This document shows, piece by piece, positions 35,542-45,011 of a stretch of DNA of 64,000 bases (the first letter of the stretch is position 1; the number at the start of each line of letters is the position of its first letter). Location of the stretch: positions 124,001-188,000 of the forward strand of contig NZ_JAAAWP010000005.1 of NCBI RefSeq assembly GCF_010500915.1. The letters run 5' to 3'. Source of the stretch: Alteromonas hispanica. GTDB taxonomy: Bacteria > Pseudomonadota > Gammaproteobacteria > Enterobacterales > Alteromonadaceae. The notes beneath the pieces were generated by a model. It made no database searches and was not told the DNA's origin. It saw only the letters and a list, made by a program, of their open reading frames with translations. Position numbers and translations under genes: made by a program.

Positions 35542-36453
35542 ATGTGGTTTAAAAATATAAAAGCATTTCAACTAACACAGCCACTGTCGCTAAACGATGA
35601 AGACTTAGAACGTATGCTCAGCGAGCATGCTTTTCGCCCTTGCGGCAGTCAAGACTTAGCCACTATGGGGTTTGCATCACCCTTTTCTCAAGCTGGTAAG
35701 TCGGGCACCATGTTTCACTGCGTTCAACAGCGTTATTGGATAACCCTTAAAAAGCAGGAAAAGATTTTACCCGCTGCCGTGGTGAATGCCGAGCTCGAAG
35801 AAATGGTTGCCAAAATAGAAATGGAAACCGGCGCACCGGTAGGTAAAAAAGCCAAGTCAGATCTCAAGCAGGAAATTCAAACTCGATTACTGCCCCAAGC
35901 ATTTACTAAAAACAGCTATACGCACGGTTTTATCTCTCTTCCCGATAACCTAGTGGCTGTTGATGCATCATCAGATGGCAAAGCAGAAGCATTTTTAGCC
36001 ATGGTTCGCAAAGCGATAGGCTCTTTGCCAGTGGTGCCATTTACTCGTCATAGCCTTCAAAGTGAATTAACTCACTGGGTAACAGACGCAACGCCAGAGA
36101 ATATAGAACTGCTTGAAGAAGCCGAATTAAAGTCAACTGACGATACTGGCAGCGTTATACGCTGTAAAAATCAGCCTCTTGATAGCGATGAAATTAGTCT
36201 GCATTTATCTGGCGGAAAACTGGTGCAAAAGGTGGCCTTCGAATATGCTGAAAGTCTCTCGGCTATTATGTGTGAAGATGGCGCGCTTAAGCGCATAAAG
36301 TTTACTGACCGCATTAAAGAAGAAACTGAAGACGTTCCTAAAGATCAGGTTGAAGCTCGTTTAGATGCTGAATTCGCCCTGATGTCAGCGGAAATTACGA
36401 CGCTACTCAACTTCCTTAGAGATACATTAAAACTTAACGATACGGATATTTAG
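35542..36453 (+). CDS. rdgC: Recombination-associated protein RdgC
   Basis: The product has 303 residues, the same length as E. coli RdgC. I chose ATG 35542 because RdgC proteins start MWFKN; the frame is open 15 codons further. Family phrases are GFASPFSQAGKSGTMFHC, QQRYWITLKKQEKILPAAVVN, GFISLPDNLVAVDASSDGKAE and SALTHW-type SELTHWVTDATP. RdgC is a ring-shaped DNA-binding protein that limits RecA activity. It is a single gene with a strong terminator shared with the convergent HDOD gene. Confidence 0.95.
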   Translation: MWFKNIKAFQLTQPLSLNDEDLERMLSEHAFRPCGSQDLATMGFASPFSQAGKSGTMFHCVQQRYWITLKKQEKILPAAVVNAELEEMVAKIEMETGAPVGKKAKSDLKQEIQTRLLPQAFTKNSYTHGFISLPDNLVAVDASSDGKAEAFLAMVRKAIGSLPVVPFTRHSLQSELTHWVTDATPENIELLEEAELKSTDDTGSVIRCKNQPLDSDEISLHLSGGKLVQKVAFEYAESLSAIMCEDGALKRIKFTDRIKEETEDVPKDQVEARLDAEFALMSAEITTLLNFLRDTLKLNDTDI

Positions 36454-36494
36454 ACTAGTTCAACGTTATAAATTCCTGAACACGCCCCAGACAC

Positions 36495-36536
36495 AAAAAA
36501 AGCACGTATGTTTTTCTACATATCGTGCTTTTTTTT
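36495..36536. terminator. Bidirectional terminator between rdgC and the HDOD gene
   Basis: A long stem AGCACG with TATGT pairs to ACATA and CGTGCT, with one bulged T. Runs of seven A before it and eight or more T after it give termination in both directions. Confidence 0.9.
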
Positions 36537-36591
36537 ACCTGTTATTCATACCACTAAGGCGCTCAGAACATGGGCTCTGAGCGTTTTCTAG

Positions 36592-37428
36592 TTACATAAA
36601 TATTTGTTTTGCCGCACTCGATAGATCATTAAACTCATCTGAGTGCAAAATACTTATGTCTTCAACAATGTTTCGCTGAACAGCAAGATTCATAATCGCA
36701 TCTTTCTGGCTGCCAATGGCGCCAGAGAGCGCTGCACCTACGCGAACAAAATCGATGTAGCCTACATTTTCCGGAATGAAACTTAAGTCTTTCCAATACT
36801 GCGCAATGTTCACAAAGGCTTCGTCAAATTCCCACTCTTTCATAATGCTAGCACCAATGCGCCCCGACAGCTTATCTATAGCAACATCAAGAAAAGACGG
36901 GTTTGCAAACACTTCTGGATGGCGCTCAGCTTCAGTAAGAACCGGCAATACCCCGATATTGTGTACCAAGGCTGCCAGCGTCATAGTATCTATGCTCATT
37001 TCGCGCTTTTTAGTTCTCGCTATATACAGCTGCAGTACCGCCATTGAGTTAGCAACAATATTCACGGTAGACGCCCACTCTTTTTGGAGATAGCGGGTTA
37101 CTATATCGTTTTTTGAAACGAACAATTGTTCCATCGCAAGAGCGGTAGAAATGTTCTTTATTTGGCGCAAACCAATTCTGGTCACCGCTTGGTTAATTGA
37201 GGTCACTTTTACACTGCGCCCCATGTAGGCACTGTTCGCTATTTTAATCATACGAGCGCCTAGGGACGGATCTTGCCCCACCACATCGGCCATCGCATTT
37301 AAGTTTATATCCGGGTTATCCGCCGCTTTTCTCACTTTTAACGCAATTGCAGGTAGCGTTGGAAGTACAAGCGTATCGTTATTAATTTTTTCAACCAAAA
37401 TTGTTGAGAGCGCGTTCTGTGTAGACAT
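36592..37428 (-). CDS. HDOD-domain protein
   Basis: From ATG 37428 the product has 278 residues. An HDOD domain (about 10-215) has LPTLPAIALKVRKAADNPDINLNAMADVVGQDPSLGARMIKIANSA in pieces, GLRQIKNISTALAMEQLF and LAALVHNIGVLPVL. As is common for HDOD proteins, the catalytic HD pair of true phosphohydrolases is replaced (HN in VHNIG), so enzymatic activity is not expected. These proteins act in signalling networks, for example control of motility or c-di-GMP pathways. It is a single gene with the ribosome site AAGGG, convergent with rdgC. No partner gene is adjacent. Confidence 0.88.
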   Translation of the reverse strand: MSTQNALSTILVEKINNDTLVLPTLPAIALKVRKAADNPDINLNAMADVVGQDPSLGARMIKIANSAYMGRSVKVTSINQAVTRIGLRQIKNISTALAMEQLFVSKNDIVTRYLQKEWASTVNIVANSMAVLQLYIARTKKREMSIDTMTLAALVHNIGVLPVLTEAERHPEVFANPSFLDVAIDKLSGRIGASIMKEWEFDEAFVNIAQYWKDLSFIPENVGYIDFVRVGAALSGAIGSQKDAIMNLAVQRNIVEDISILHSDEFNDLSSAAKQIFM

Positions 37429-37799
37429 AGTTCTACCCTTAGAAAATTCTATATGGCTTTTACAAGCCACTCATTTAATTACATATTGATACTACTCACG
37501 CATGTTGCCGCCCAATCTTGCTTTTAAGCAACCAGACGAAGCGTGCAACCGTCACAATGAATACAGCATCCCTTTGTATTTTCGGTGGGACTAACCAAAT
37601 AATATGATATAACTTTAACCATACTATCTTAGTGATTCAGTTTCGACCAACGAAATATTGTTAGCCGCATTACATTCGAAAGAAAGTATAGACAAGTCAC
37701 TGAAAAGCACTATTGATATCAAACAACTAAGTGAATACTTTTTGCAAAATCAAAAATATAGCTTTTAAATTATAAATAAAAAAACAGTAAGAGTTACTT
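37429..37799. other. Intergenic region between the HDOD and M49-like genes
   Basis: These 371 AT-rich bases separate two divergent genes and should contain both promoters. I found no convincing -35/-10 pair, hairpin or coding frame. Confidence 0.45.
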
Positions 37800-39497
37800 A
37801 TGATAAAAACCAAAATTTCAACGCTTTCTCCTATAGCAGTGGCTCTCACAGGCGTCCTTATGCTAGGAGCATGCAGCAAAGCAACAGATACAGCTCCCTC
37901 AACAACTGTAGCTGATGAACAATCTTCACAACAGACACTGATTGTGGATGAATCTCGCCTGTCTATCTATCACCCAGTCGACCTTACCGCTGACTTAAGC
38001 CATCTTAACGAGAATCAGCACAAGATGCTGTCACTGCTTATTGATGCCTCGAAAATAATGGATGACTTGTTTTGGCAACAAGCATTTTTTGGCGACAAAG
38101 ACAGTTTTTTAAATGGGATTGAAAGTGATGAAGTGCGACATTTTGCCACTATCAATTACGGTCCTTGGGACCGTTTAAACGGCGATGCTGCATTTCTCAG
38201 TGGTTATGAAGAAAAGCCTCAAGGCGCAGAATTTTATCCTCACGATATGGATAAAGCTGAATTCGCCACCGCTAATTTTAGCGACAAGCAAGGGCTGTAC
38301 TCATTAGTTAAACGAGATGAAACGGGCAGCCTGTATTCTCAACCATACTCTCAAGCCTTTAAAAGTGAATTAATGAAGGCGTCTGAATTACTCGTTCAAG
38401 CCTCTGAGTTGGCTGAAGATGAGAGCTTTAAAGCGTACCTTAAACTTCGTGCAGATGCCCTTTTAAGCGATGATTACCTTGCTTCAGATATGGCATGGAT
38501 GGACATGAAGACCAACCCTATCGAGCTTGTTATCGGCCCTATTGAGTCGTACGAAGATCAGTTATTCGGCTATCGTGCCGCGTTCGAAGCCTATGTACTG
38601 ATTAAAGATTTGGCGTGGAGCGAAAAACTTGCTAAATATGCCGCATTTTTACCCGAGTTACAGCAAGGTCTTCCGGTAGCTGAAGCTTACAAAGCTGAAG
38701 TGCCTGGGTCGGACGCAGACCTCAATGCATACGATGTTATTTACTACGCTGGCCATTCCAATGCCGGTAGTAAGACTATTGCGATTAACTTGCCAAATGA
38801 CGAGCGCGTTCAGCTTGAGAAAGGAACCCGAAGACTGCAACTTAAAAATGCGATGCAGGCCAAGTTCGACAATATTCTTGTCCCCATTGCTGAAACGTTA
38901 ATTGTACCGGAGCAACGCAAACACATTACATTTGACGCATTTTTCGCTAACACCATGTTTCATGAAGTTGCTCACGGATTAGGTATAAAAAATACACTAG
39001 ACGGCACTAGCACCGTGCGTCAGGCATTGAAAGAACATGCATCGGCTTTAGAAGAAGGCAAAGCAGATATCCTTGGCCTTTATATGGTGCAAAGCCTATT
39101 AGAAAAAGGGGAAATAGCAGAGGGTTCTCTGGAAGACTACTACGTTACCTTTATGGCCGGCATATTCCGCTCAGTTCGCTTTGGTGCAAGCTCAGCGCAC
39201 GGAAAAGCCAACATGATACGGTTTAACTTCTTTGCACAGCAGGGCGCATTTGAGAAAACCGAAGATGGGTACTACCGAGTAAATATGATGAAGATGGGTG
39301 CTGCTGTTGAAGCGCTTTCTGAGTTAATTTTGACATTGCAAGGTGACGGCGACTATGACGGTGTTGCTGAATTGGTCGAGACGATGGGTGTTATTAAACC
39401 CGAACTAAATAGTGATTTGGCGCGTTTGAGTGACGCCAACATTCCTGTCGACATCCATTTTAATCAAGGTAAAAAGGTACTTGGACTAACTGATTAG
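37800..39497 (+). CDS. M49-like (dipeptidyl-peptidase III family) zinc peptidase lipoprotein
   Basis: The product has 565 residues with a lipoprotein signal and lipobox LGAC (Cys25). A zinc site HEVAH starts at His388 in NTMFHEVAHGLG, and EEGKAD at about 418 provides the third ligand, as in peptidase M49 relatives. The classical eukaryotic enzymes use HExxxH; this one has the shorter HExxH, as reported for bacterial M49-like proteins. The region INYGPWDRLNGDAAFL (about 116-131) is also typical of the family. It should cut peptides in the periplasm or at the cell surface. It is a single gene with a strong terminator. The short-motif zinc peptidase identity is firm; the substrate is unknown. 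Confidence 0.82.
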   Translation: MIKTKISTLSPIAVALTGVLMLGACSKATDTAPSTTVADEQSSQQTLIVDESRLSIYHPVDLTADLSHLNENQHKMLSLLIDASKIMDDLFWQQAFFGDKDSFLNGIESDEVRHFATINYGPWDRLNGDAAFLSGYEEKPQGAEFYPHDMDKAEFATANFSDKQGLYSLVKRDETGSLYSQPYSQAFKSELMKASELLVQASELAEDESFKAYLKLRADALLSDDYLASDMAWMDMKTNPIELVIGPIESYEDQLFGYRAAFEAYVLIKDLAWSEKLAKYAAFLPELQQGLPVAEAYKAEVPGSDADLNAYDVIYYAGHSNAGSKTIAINLPNDERVQLEKGTRRLQLKNAMQAKFDNILVPIAETLIVPEQRKHITFDAFFANTMFHEVAHGLGIKNTLDGTSTVRQALKEHASALEEGKADILGLYMVQSLLEKGEIAEGSLEDYYVTFMAGIFRSVRFGASSAHGKANMIRFNFFAQQGAFEKTEDGYYRVNMMKMGAAVEALSELILTLQGDGDYDGVAELVETMGVIKPELNSDLARLSDANIPVDIHFNQGKKVLGLTD

Positions 39498-39508
39498 CCG
39501 GTATTAAT

Positions 39509-39548
39509 AAGCCCCCAGCCGTTGACTGTCTCAATGGCTGGGGGCTTT
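39509..39548 (+). terminator. Intrinsic terminator after the M49-like gene
   Basis: A stem of 14 pairs (GCCCCCAGCCGTTG / CAATGGCTGGGGGC, one G-T pair) has a 7-nt loop and a short T run. Confidence 0.88.
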
Positions 39549-39570
39549 CAACTTTCATCACCTTGAATTG

Positions 39571-39606
39571 GCACCTACATGAGCACCTGCATTAGCACCT
39601 ACACTA
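39571..39606. repeat. Three 12-bp tandem repeats downstream of hinT
   Basis: GCACCTACATGA, GCACCTGCATTA and GCACCTACACTA follow each other without gaps, between the M49-like terminator and the end of hinT. Confidence 0.8.
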
Positions 39607-39638
39607 AAACCCACCTAACTAGTGTGGCGTAACAACAG

Positions 39639-40010
39639 CTACTCTACGTGCTTTTTCATATCTTCAGTATAAGGCGGCCAACCTAGTGGCTTTCCAGCTA
39701 AAACATGTAAGTGGATATGGTAAACCGTTTGGCCGCCAAATTCGTTACAGTTCATCACTGTTCTAAAGCCCTGCTCCGCCACTCCCAAGTCGTTTGCCAC
39801 TTTTGCTGCAACCAAAGACAGGTGCCCAACAATCTCTCTGTCCTCATTTTTGATATCATTTACCGTTGCAATGGGCTTTTTAGGAATAACAAGGAAGTGA
39901 ACTGGAGCCTGAGGATTAATGTCTTTAAACGCCAGAGCCATATCGTCTTCATAGAGGATATCAGCGGGAATTTCTTTATTAATAATTTTAGTAAAAATAG
40001 TTTCTGACAT
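39639..40010 (-). CDS. hinT: HIT family (HinT) purine nucleoside phosphoramidase
   Basis: The product has 123 residues. The histidine triad is visible as HIHLHVLAG near residue 103, after GGQTVYHIH, and the N-terminus MSETIFTKIINKEIPADILYEDD is typical of HinT. HinT hydrolyses AMP-lysine and AMP-N-ethyl-type phosphoramidates in the cytosol. It is the last gene of a folB-folK-uppP-hinT run, 48 bases after uppP, so it is probably cotranscribed. Confidence 0.93.
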   Translation of the reverse strand: MSETIFTKIINKEIPADILYEDDMALAFKDINPQAPVHFLVIPKKPIATVNDIKNEDREIVGHLSLVAAKVANDLGVAEQGFRTVMNCNEFGGQTVYHIHLHVLAGKPLGWPPYTEDMKKHVE

Positions 40011-40058
40011 ACCTGTTGTTCCTTTTTTATTAACTTGGCTTTTTCGGGGCGTTAGTTT

Positions 40059-40859
40059 TTAAGCAAAAACAAACCACAATAATATCGTGCCCAGTGCAAG
40101 ACGATAGAGCACAAATGGCAACATGCCAATTCGCGAAATCCAGCTTAAAAACAAATAGATACAGATGTAAGCGCTAATAAATGAGAATATAGCGCCATAC
40201 ATGAGCGCTTGCCAATCTACTGCTTCGTTCGCTTCGATAAGATCATAAGTAGCCAGTAAGCCAGCACCTAATATTACCGGAATAGACAATAAGAAAGAAA
40301 AGCGCGCACAGGCCTCTCTTTTCAACCCCAGCATAAGGCCCGCAGTCATGGTAATACCTGAACGGGAAGTTCCAGGTATTAGCGCCAGCACTTGAGCCAA
40401 ACCAATCCAAACCGCCTGTTTCATAGTGAGTTTATCAAGCTCTTGTGTTCGCTTTGCCGTTGCATCGGCGTACCACAACACAAGACCGAAAATAATGGTG
40501 GTACCAGCAATGACTAGCGCCGTGCGTGCATTCTCCTCAATCCAGCCTTTCATTAGAAAACCCACAATTACAGCAGGAACAGTAGCTATAATTACATACC
40601 AAGCTAGCTTACTGTCTGTAGATTGTTGTTTACTGAACCCCTGAGTGCACCACGCCACCGTCATTTGTGCTATCTCCTGACGAAAATAGATCATAACCGC
40701 CAAAAGACTCCCCACGTGAACCGCAACATCAAATGCCAAACCTTGGCTTACCCAACCAAATAACTCTGCCGGCAATAACAAGTGGCCAGAACTACTGATA
40801 GGAAGAAACTCCGTTACTCCTTGGATAATAGCCAGAATTATAATTTCAAAAAGTGTCAT
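40059..40859 (-). CDS. uppP: Undecaprenyl-diphosphatase UppP (BacA)
   Basis: The product has 266 residues and about eight membrane helices. The two signature loops are present: GVTEFLPISSSGHLLLPAEL near residue 14 and LIPGTSRSGITMTAGL near residue 161. The enzyme recycles undecaprenyl diphosphate to the monophosphate carrier needed for peptidoglycan and other polymers. It starts 8 bases after the folK stop, so it is translated from the same message. Its presence between folate and hinT genes is a positional arrangement I do not associate with a functional link. Confidence 0.96.
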   Translation of the reverse strand: MTLFEIIILAIIQGVTEFLPISSSGHLLLPAELFGWVSQGLAFDVAVHVGSLLAVMIYFRQEIAQMTVAWCTQGFSKQQSTDSKLAWYVIIATVPAVIVGFLMKGWIEENARTALVIAGTTIIFGLVLWYADATAKRTQELDKLTMKQAVWIGLAQVLALIPGTSRSGITMTAGLMLGLKREACARFSFLLSIPVILGAGLLATYDLIEANEAVDWQALMYGAIFSFISAYICIYLFLSWISRIGMLPFVLYRLALGTILLWFVFA

Positions 40860-40867
40860 TCCTTTGT

Positions 40868-41362
40868 TTAACTCCAGGTAAATTCAATAGGCCAGAGGCG
40901 CTGTTTTTGTTTATCAAAAGACGCCCACATTTGGGCATAAGTTTTCTTTGTTTCAGGATGAAAATGGTTGGGCACAAGTTCTGCTAAAGGCCAAAGTACA
41001 AAGGCATTGTGACAAATCTCTTCTCGTGGCAGAACCACCGGTGAGCGAGTTACCACATCATCATAGGTCAGCAAATCGAGATCTAGCGTTCGCGCGCAAA
41101 ACTTTTTATCAGTATGAACTCGCCCATTGTCTCGCTCAATTTGTTTTAACGCATCGCACACCTCATCAATACTGAGGGACGTTGAAGCACGAGCAACTAA
41201 ATTGTAAAAGGGGCTACCATTAAAACCAACAGCCTCGCTCTCATACACGGAGGATAGGGCTACATCAGTAAAGTGCGCTTTTAGCGCAATTACCGACTGC
41301 CGAGTGTAATGTTCGCGCTCAATATTAGAACCAATACTGATTAAAATAGTGTGTTGTGACAT
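40868..41362 (-). CDS. folK: 2-amino-4-hydroxy-6-hydroxymethyldihydropteridine pyrophosphokinase FolK
   Basis: The product has 164 residues. The signature VYESEAVGFNGSPFYNLV and the ATP/pterin loop FCARTLDLDLLTYDD (near residue 87-102) are those of HPPK, which transfers pyrophosphate from ATP to 6-hydroxymethyl-dihydropterin in folate synthesis. The last part has LPREEICHNAFVLWPLAEL. The ATG overlaps the folB stop (TAATG), so the two folate enzymes are translationally coupled. Confidence 0.95.
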   Translation of the reverse strand: MSQHTILISIGSNIEREHYTRQSVIALKAHFTDVALSSVYESEAVGFNGSPFYNLVARASTSLSIDEVCDALKQIERDNGRVHTDKKFCARTLDLDLLTYDDVVTRSPVVLPREEICHNAFVLWPLAELVPNHFHPETKKTYAQMWASFDKQKQRLWPIEFTWS

Positions 41363-41715
41363 TAATTACGCTCTCGCGAAAGCTCTACAGCCACGGTTTG
41401 CGCATTTGGTAATATATTCGGTTTTACAATTTTTACCGTTATTGCAGCTACATTAAAGGTTTCGAGCACAGCGGACATCACTGCGTTGCCAAAGGCTTCT
41501 AATAATTCAAATTCGCTGCGTTTACCCACTTCAACAATACACTCTGCCACTTTGGCATAATCGATGGTGTCGTTTACGTCGTCGCTGTGCATTGCCGCGT
41601 TTAGGTCAGCAGTTAGTGTCACATCTAATAACAGCGACGTTTGCTGCGTACGCTCCCAATCATAAACACCAATTAACGTTTCAACCGTTAATCCAGCTAT
41701 ATAAATTTTACCCAT
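41362..41715 (-). CDS. folB: Dihydroneopterin aldolase FolB
   Basis: The product has 117 residues from ATG 41715; the frame can begin at a TTG 4 codons earlier. Family features are GLTVETLIGVYDWERTQQTSLLLDV, DDVNDTIDYAKVAECI with the catalytic region, and LLEAFGNAVMSAVLE. The enzyme cleaves dihydroneopterin to the FolK substrate, so the folB-folK order follows the pathway. The gene is divergent from plsY, with 282 bases between. Confidence 0.93.
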   Translation of the reverse strand: MGKIYIAGLTVETLIGVYDWERTQQTSLLLDVTLTADLNAAMHSDDVNDTIDYAKVAECIVEVGKRSEFELLEAFGNAVMSAVLETFNVAAITVKIVKPNILPNAQTVAVELSRERN

Positions 41716-41997
41716 GAATTTTGTCAACTTATGTTGTTACTGGTCTTACTACTGCGAAATAAGCGACATTTACGTCGCTCAAAGGTGGTATATCGTATTT
41801 GGATGAAGTAGCGTTATGCTGATACAAGGCTAACCGCAGTAAACGTGGCACAACTATACCTTTGTATAGCAACATGGGGCAACTGAGGTTTTCGTTTTTA
41901 ACCAAGGTTTAGGTGAATTCATTTTTTTACATTGCCCATTGTTTTATTAACTCAATTAGCAAAGAACAACATTCAATAGAGCGATAATTTTATACCT

Positions 41998-42600
41998 ATG
42001 ATATCCCTAACCGTGTTAATGATTGCAGTAGCCTACCTTTTTGGTTCGCTCTCTAGTGCGGTTGTAATTAGTCAGGCGTTTAACTTACCCGATCCGAGAA
42101 CAGCAGGTTCTAAAAATCCGGGAGCCACCAATGTCTATCGATTAGGGGGGAGAATTCCTGCTCTGCTGGTATTGGTTATGGATATTTTAAAAGGCACTAT
42201 TCCGGTTTACGGCAGCTACTTTTTGGGTATTGAGCCACTGGGGTTAGGATTAATCGCAATTGCGGCCTGCCTAGGCCATATTTTTCCACTGTATTTTGGG
42301 TTTGAAGGCGGTAAGGCCGTGGCGACAGCCTTTGGCGCAATGCTGCCAATTGGATTAGATCTTGCGGGCTTTTTGATAGTAAGTTGGATAGCGGTGGTTT
42401 TTCTAACCGGCTACTCATCTCTTGGGGCGCTTATCGCAGTAAGTCTAGCACCTATTTTCACTTGGTTCGTAAAGCCTTTATATACAGTGCCCGTTACCAT
42501 GCTTTCAATTCTTATTGTGGTGCGTCATAAAGACAATATTTCACGATTGCTTAGCGGCACAGAAAGCAAGGTGTGGGACAAAGGTAATATCAAAGAGTAG
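41998..42600 (+). CDS. plsY: Acyl-phosphate:glycerol-3-phosphate acyltransferase PlsY
   Basis: The product has 200 residues and five membrane helices. The three catalytic loops are present: [16 protein letters not shown]-like [16 protein letters not shown] near 37, the acidic [13 protein letters not shown] near 101, and [16 protein letters not shown] near 176. PlsY starts phospholipid synthesis by acylating glycerol-3-phosphate. The gene is single and opposite folB, as in many gammaproteobacteria. Confidence 0.95.
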   Translation: MISLTVLMIAVAYLFGSLSSAVVISQAFNLPDPRTAGSKNPGATNVYRLGGRIPALLVLVMDILKGTIPVYGSYFLGIEPLGLGLIAIAACLGHIFPLYFGFEGGKAVATAFGAMLPIGLDLAGFLIVSWIAVVFLTGYSSLGALIAVSLAPIFTWFVKPLYTVPVTMLSILIVVRHKDNISRLLSGTESKVWDKGNIKE

Positions 42601-42642
42601 TCGGTATTTGGTATTCGGGTATTCAATTGTTCCCGTTTAGCT

Positions 42643-42684
42643 CTCTATAACTGCTTCTCTATAATTGCTTCTCTGCAAGTGCTT
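42643..42684. repeat. Three 14-bp tandem repeats spanning the phosphodiesterase stop codon
   Basis: CTCTATAACTGCTT, CTCTATAATTGCTT and CTCTGCAAGTGCTT are adjacent. The first copies fall past the stop codon and the last lies inside the C-terminal coding end. Confidence 0.82.
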
Positions 42685-43954
42685 CGGATAACACTTTAAG
42701 TTCGCCATCAACAGGCGTAAAAACGTCAATCCCTATAACTTCAGCCATTGCTGGATAGACTTCTAAATTGCTGAATGTAGGCAGCATAATGCCCTTTTTA
42801 AAAGCCGGGCCAGTAGCAACAAAGGTAGCTCCCATGTCATCAAGTGTATTGAGGTAACCATGCCCGCCTTTACTAATATGACCTGATGGCGTGTCGATAA
42901 ACCGCGATGGTGGAGCAATTTCTAACACGATATCTCCAGTACGGCTGTTTTTTTCAAAGTACCTTTCTTGACGTTGCTTGTCAGTTAGTACGATAAACCG
43001 TCCTTTCGCTATTGATGACAGACGTGATGATTCCCCTGCTATATCTTCCTCGCTCACTTTTTCTCGTGCGTAAATATGTACCTGAGCGCCCTCACTTTCC
43101 ACCAAAAAGTGGTCTGGGATAGATAGCGTTGATACCGCAATCACTTGTTCAGCATCAACGTTTGTCATGCCGTGATCTGAAACCACCACTAGGTTTACAT
43201 TAATATCGAGAGCCTGAATACGCTCATAAAGCTGGCCAATCAATTCATCTACACGCTGAACGGCTGCAGTGGTTCTTTCTGAATATGGACCTTCATCGTG
43301 CCCCACCGTATCGGTAAGAGAAAAGTAGCCCGCGATAAAACGAGGCCGAGAGACTTCGGGCATACTCAGCCACTGAATAATTTGGTCAACTCGCTGTTGG
43401 TAGTCTGCATATTTCGAATAATGGAAGTGATAAGTAGGCAATGCTCCACCAATACGGGCATCAGACTCTGGCCAAAAAAATGTAGCAGCTTTAAGTCCGT
43501 TTAATTCAACCAAATTCCACAAGGGCGTTGCAGTAATCCAGGTGCTATCCGATTGCCCACTTCCCATTTTATAGTGCGCGTATCCGTCTTTAGTTGGACG
43601 CGACTTGTCAAAAAATCGATTGTTTACAATGCCATGATTTTTGGGGTGCAGGCCCGTCACTAACGAGATGTGGTTGGGGAAAGTATTGGCAGGATAAACT
43701 GGCGTCATACTCTTGGCGCGAACGCCCTCTTTTGCAATTTTCGCTAAATGTTTAGCCTTGTGAAGTTCGATGTAATCGTGCCTGAAGCCATCTAGGGAAA
43801 TCATAACAACATGCTGCTGTGACGAGTCTGGCGAACTAAGCTCAGATTTCGCAGACGAGGGCAACGACAATGCAGAAGCTTGCAAATGACCGCCTACAAC
43901 CAAACACGTAAGAAAGGTGAATATAGATGTAGACATTGCCCTGAACTTAAACAT
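42659..43954 (-). CDS. Nucleotide pyrophosphatase/phosphodiesterase (alkaline phosphatase superfamily)
   Basis: The product has 431 residues with a signal peptide ending LQASA, so it is periplasmic or secreted. Metal and nucleophile residues are visible: VMISLDGFRHDYIELH (Asp), PVYPANTFPNHISLVTGLHP (Thr nucleophile), DTVGHDEGPYS, VVSDHGMTNV and HGYLNTLDDMGATF (His). These match type I phosphodiesterase/nucleotide pyrophosphatase proteins, which release nucleotide monophosphates. The start has the ribosome site AAGGACT. It is 43 bases after the tsaD stop and probably shares its transcript. No Pho-box-like sequence is seen just upstream. Confidence 0.87.
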   Translation of the reverse strand: MFKFRAMSTSIFTFLTCLVVGGHLQASALSLPSSAKSELSSPDSSQQHVVMISLDGFRHDYIELHKAKHLAKIAKEGVRAKSMTPVYPANTFPNHISLVTGLHPKNHGIVNNRFFDKSRPTKDGYAHYKMGSGQSDSTWITATPLWNLVELNGLKAATFFWPESDARIGGALPTYHFHYSKYADYQQRVDQIIQWLSMPEVSRPRFIAGYFSLTDTVGHDEGPYSERTTAAVQRVDELIGQLYERIQALDINVNLVVVSDHGMTNVDAEQVIAVSTLSIPDHFLVESEGAQVHIYAREKVSEEDIAGESSRLSSIAKGRFIVLTDKQRQERYFEKNSRTGDIVLEIAPPSRFIDTPSGHISKGGHGYLNTLDDMGATFVATGPAFKKGIMLPTFSNLEVYPAMAEVIGIDVFTPVDGELKVLSEALAEKQL

Positions 43955-43997
43955 TTTTTGAGTCCTTGTTATTAAAAAATTAAGCGCAGTAGATAGT

Positions 43998-45011
43998 CTA
44001 AACGGCCGTTAAGGTATCTAGCGGCCATCTTGGTTTAGCCTGCGAACTAAGGTCAAGTATCTCGCCCGCCTTCAACCTTTGCATACCCGCGTAAGCTATC
44101 ATGGCGCCATTGTCGGTGCAGTATGCCAAACCCGGATAAAAAACCTCACCGTTGAGCTCGCTCATCAATGACTTCATTTTGTCTCTTAACATATGATTAG
44201 CGCTCACCCCGCCAGCAATCACTAAGCGATTCATGCCCGTTTGCTTTAAAGCGCGTTTGCATTTAATGATTAAAGTGTCGACAACTGCCTCTTGAAAAGC
44301 ATAAGCAATATTCGCCTTCGTGGCTTGTGAGTCATCTGCGGCTCGAATGGTATTCGCGGCAAAAGTTTTAAGACCACTAAAGCTAAAGTCTAGACCAGGT
44401 TTATCTGTCATTGGACGAGGGAATTTGTAATGACCCGGCTCCCCTTTTTCCGCAAGCTTAGCTAGCAAAGGGCCGCCAGGGTAATCTAAGCCCAGCAACT
44501 TTGCTGTTTTATCAAACGCCTCACCGGCCGCATCGTCTACAGATTCGCCGAGCACTTCATACTTCCCGATTCCCTCTACCTTGACTAACATTGAATGACC
44601 ACCAGAAACCAATAAAGCGATAAACGGAAATTCTGGGGCATTTTCTTCTAACATAGGTGCAAGTAAGTGTCCTTCCATGTGGTGGACACCTACCGCAGGA
44701 ACTTGCCATGCATACGCCAAGGAACGTCCTACCGACGAACCAACAAGTAGTGCGCCTATAAGGCCTGGACCTTGAGTAAACGCAACACCATCAATATCCC
44801 GTGGCGTTGTGTTTGCGTCTACAAGGGCTTTTTCGATAAGAGGAATGATTTTACGAACATGATCTCGCGATGCTAACTCTGGAACCACGCCACCATAGTC
44901 TGCATGCAGCTTAACTTGGCTATAAAGCTCATGTGACAATAAACCTTGCTCATCATCGTAAACAGCTATGCCGGTTTCGTCACACGATGTCTCAATTCCT
45001 AAAATTCGCAT
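43998..45011 (-). CDS. tsaD: tRNA N6-adenosine threonylcarbamoyltransferase TsaD
   Basis: The product has 337 residues, as in E. coli. It has the ASKHA fold; metal ligands lie in [14 protein letters not shown] (His111, His115), and other marks are [39 protein letters not shown] and [12 protein letters not shown]. It makes the t6A37 modification with TsaB and TsaE. It is divergent from rpsU, the usual gammaproteobacterial arrangement. Confidence 0.97.
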   Translation of the reverse strand: MRILGIETSCDETGIAVYDDEQGLLSHELYSQVKLHADYGGVVPELASRDHVRKIIPLIEKALVDANTTPRDIDGVAFTQGPGLIGALLVGSSVGRSLAYAWQVPAVGVHHMEGHLLAPMLEENAPEFPFIALLVSGGHSMLVKVEGIGKYEVLGESVDDAAGEAFDKTAKLLGLDYPGGPLLAKLAEKGEPGHYKFPRPMTDKPGLDFSFSGLKTFAANTIRAADDSQATKANIAYAFQEAVVDTLIIKCKRALKQTGMNRLVIAGGVSANHMLRDKMKSLMSELNGEVFYPGLAYCTDNGAMIAYAGMQRLKAGEILDLSSQAKPRWPLDTLTAV

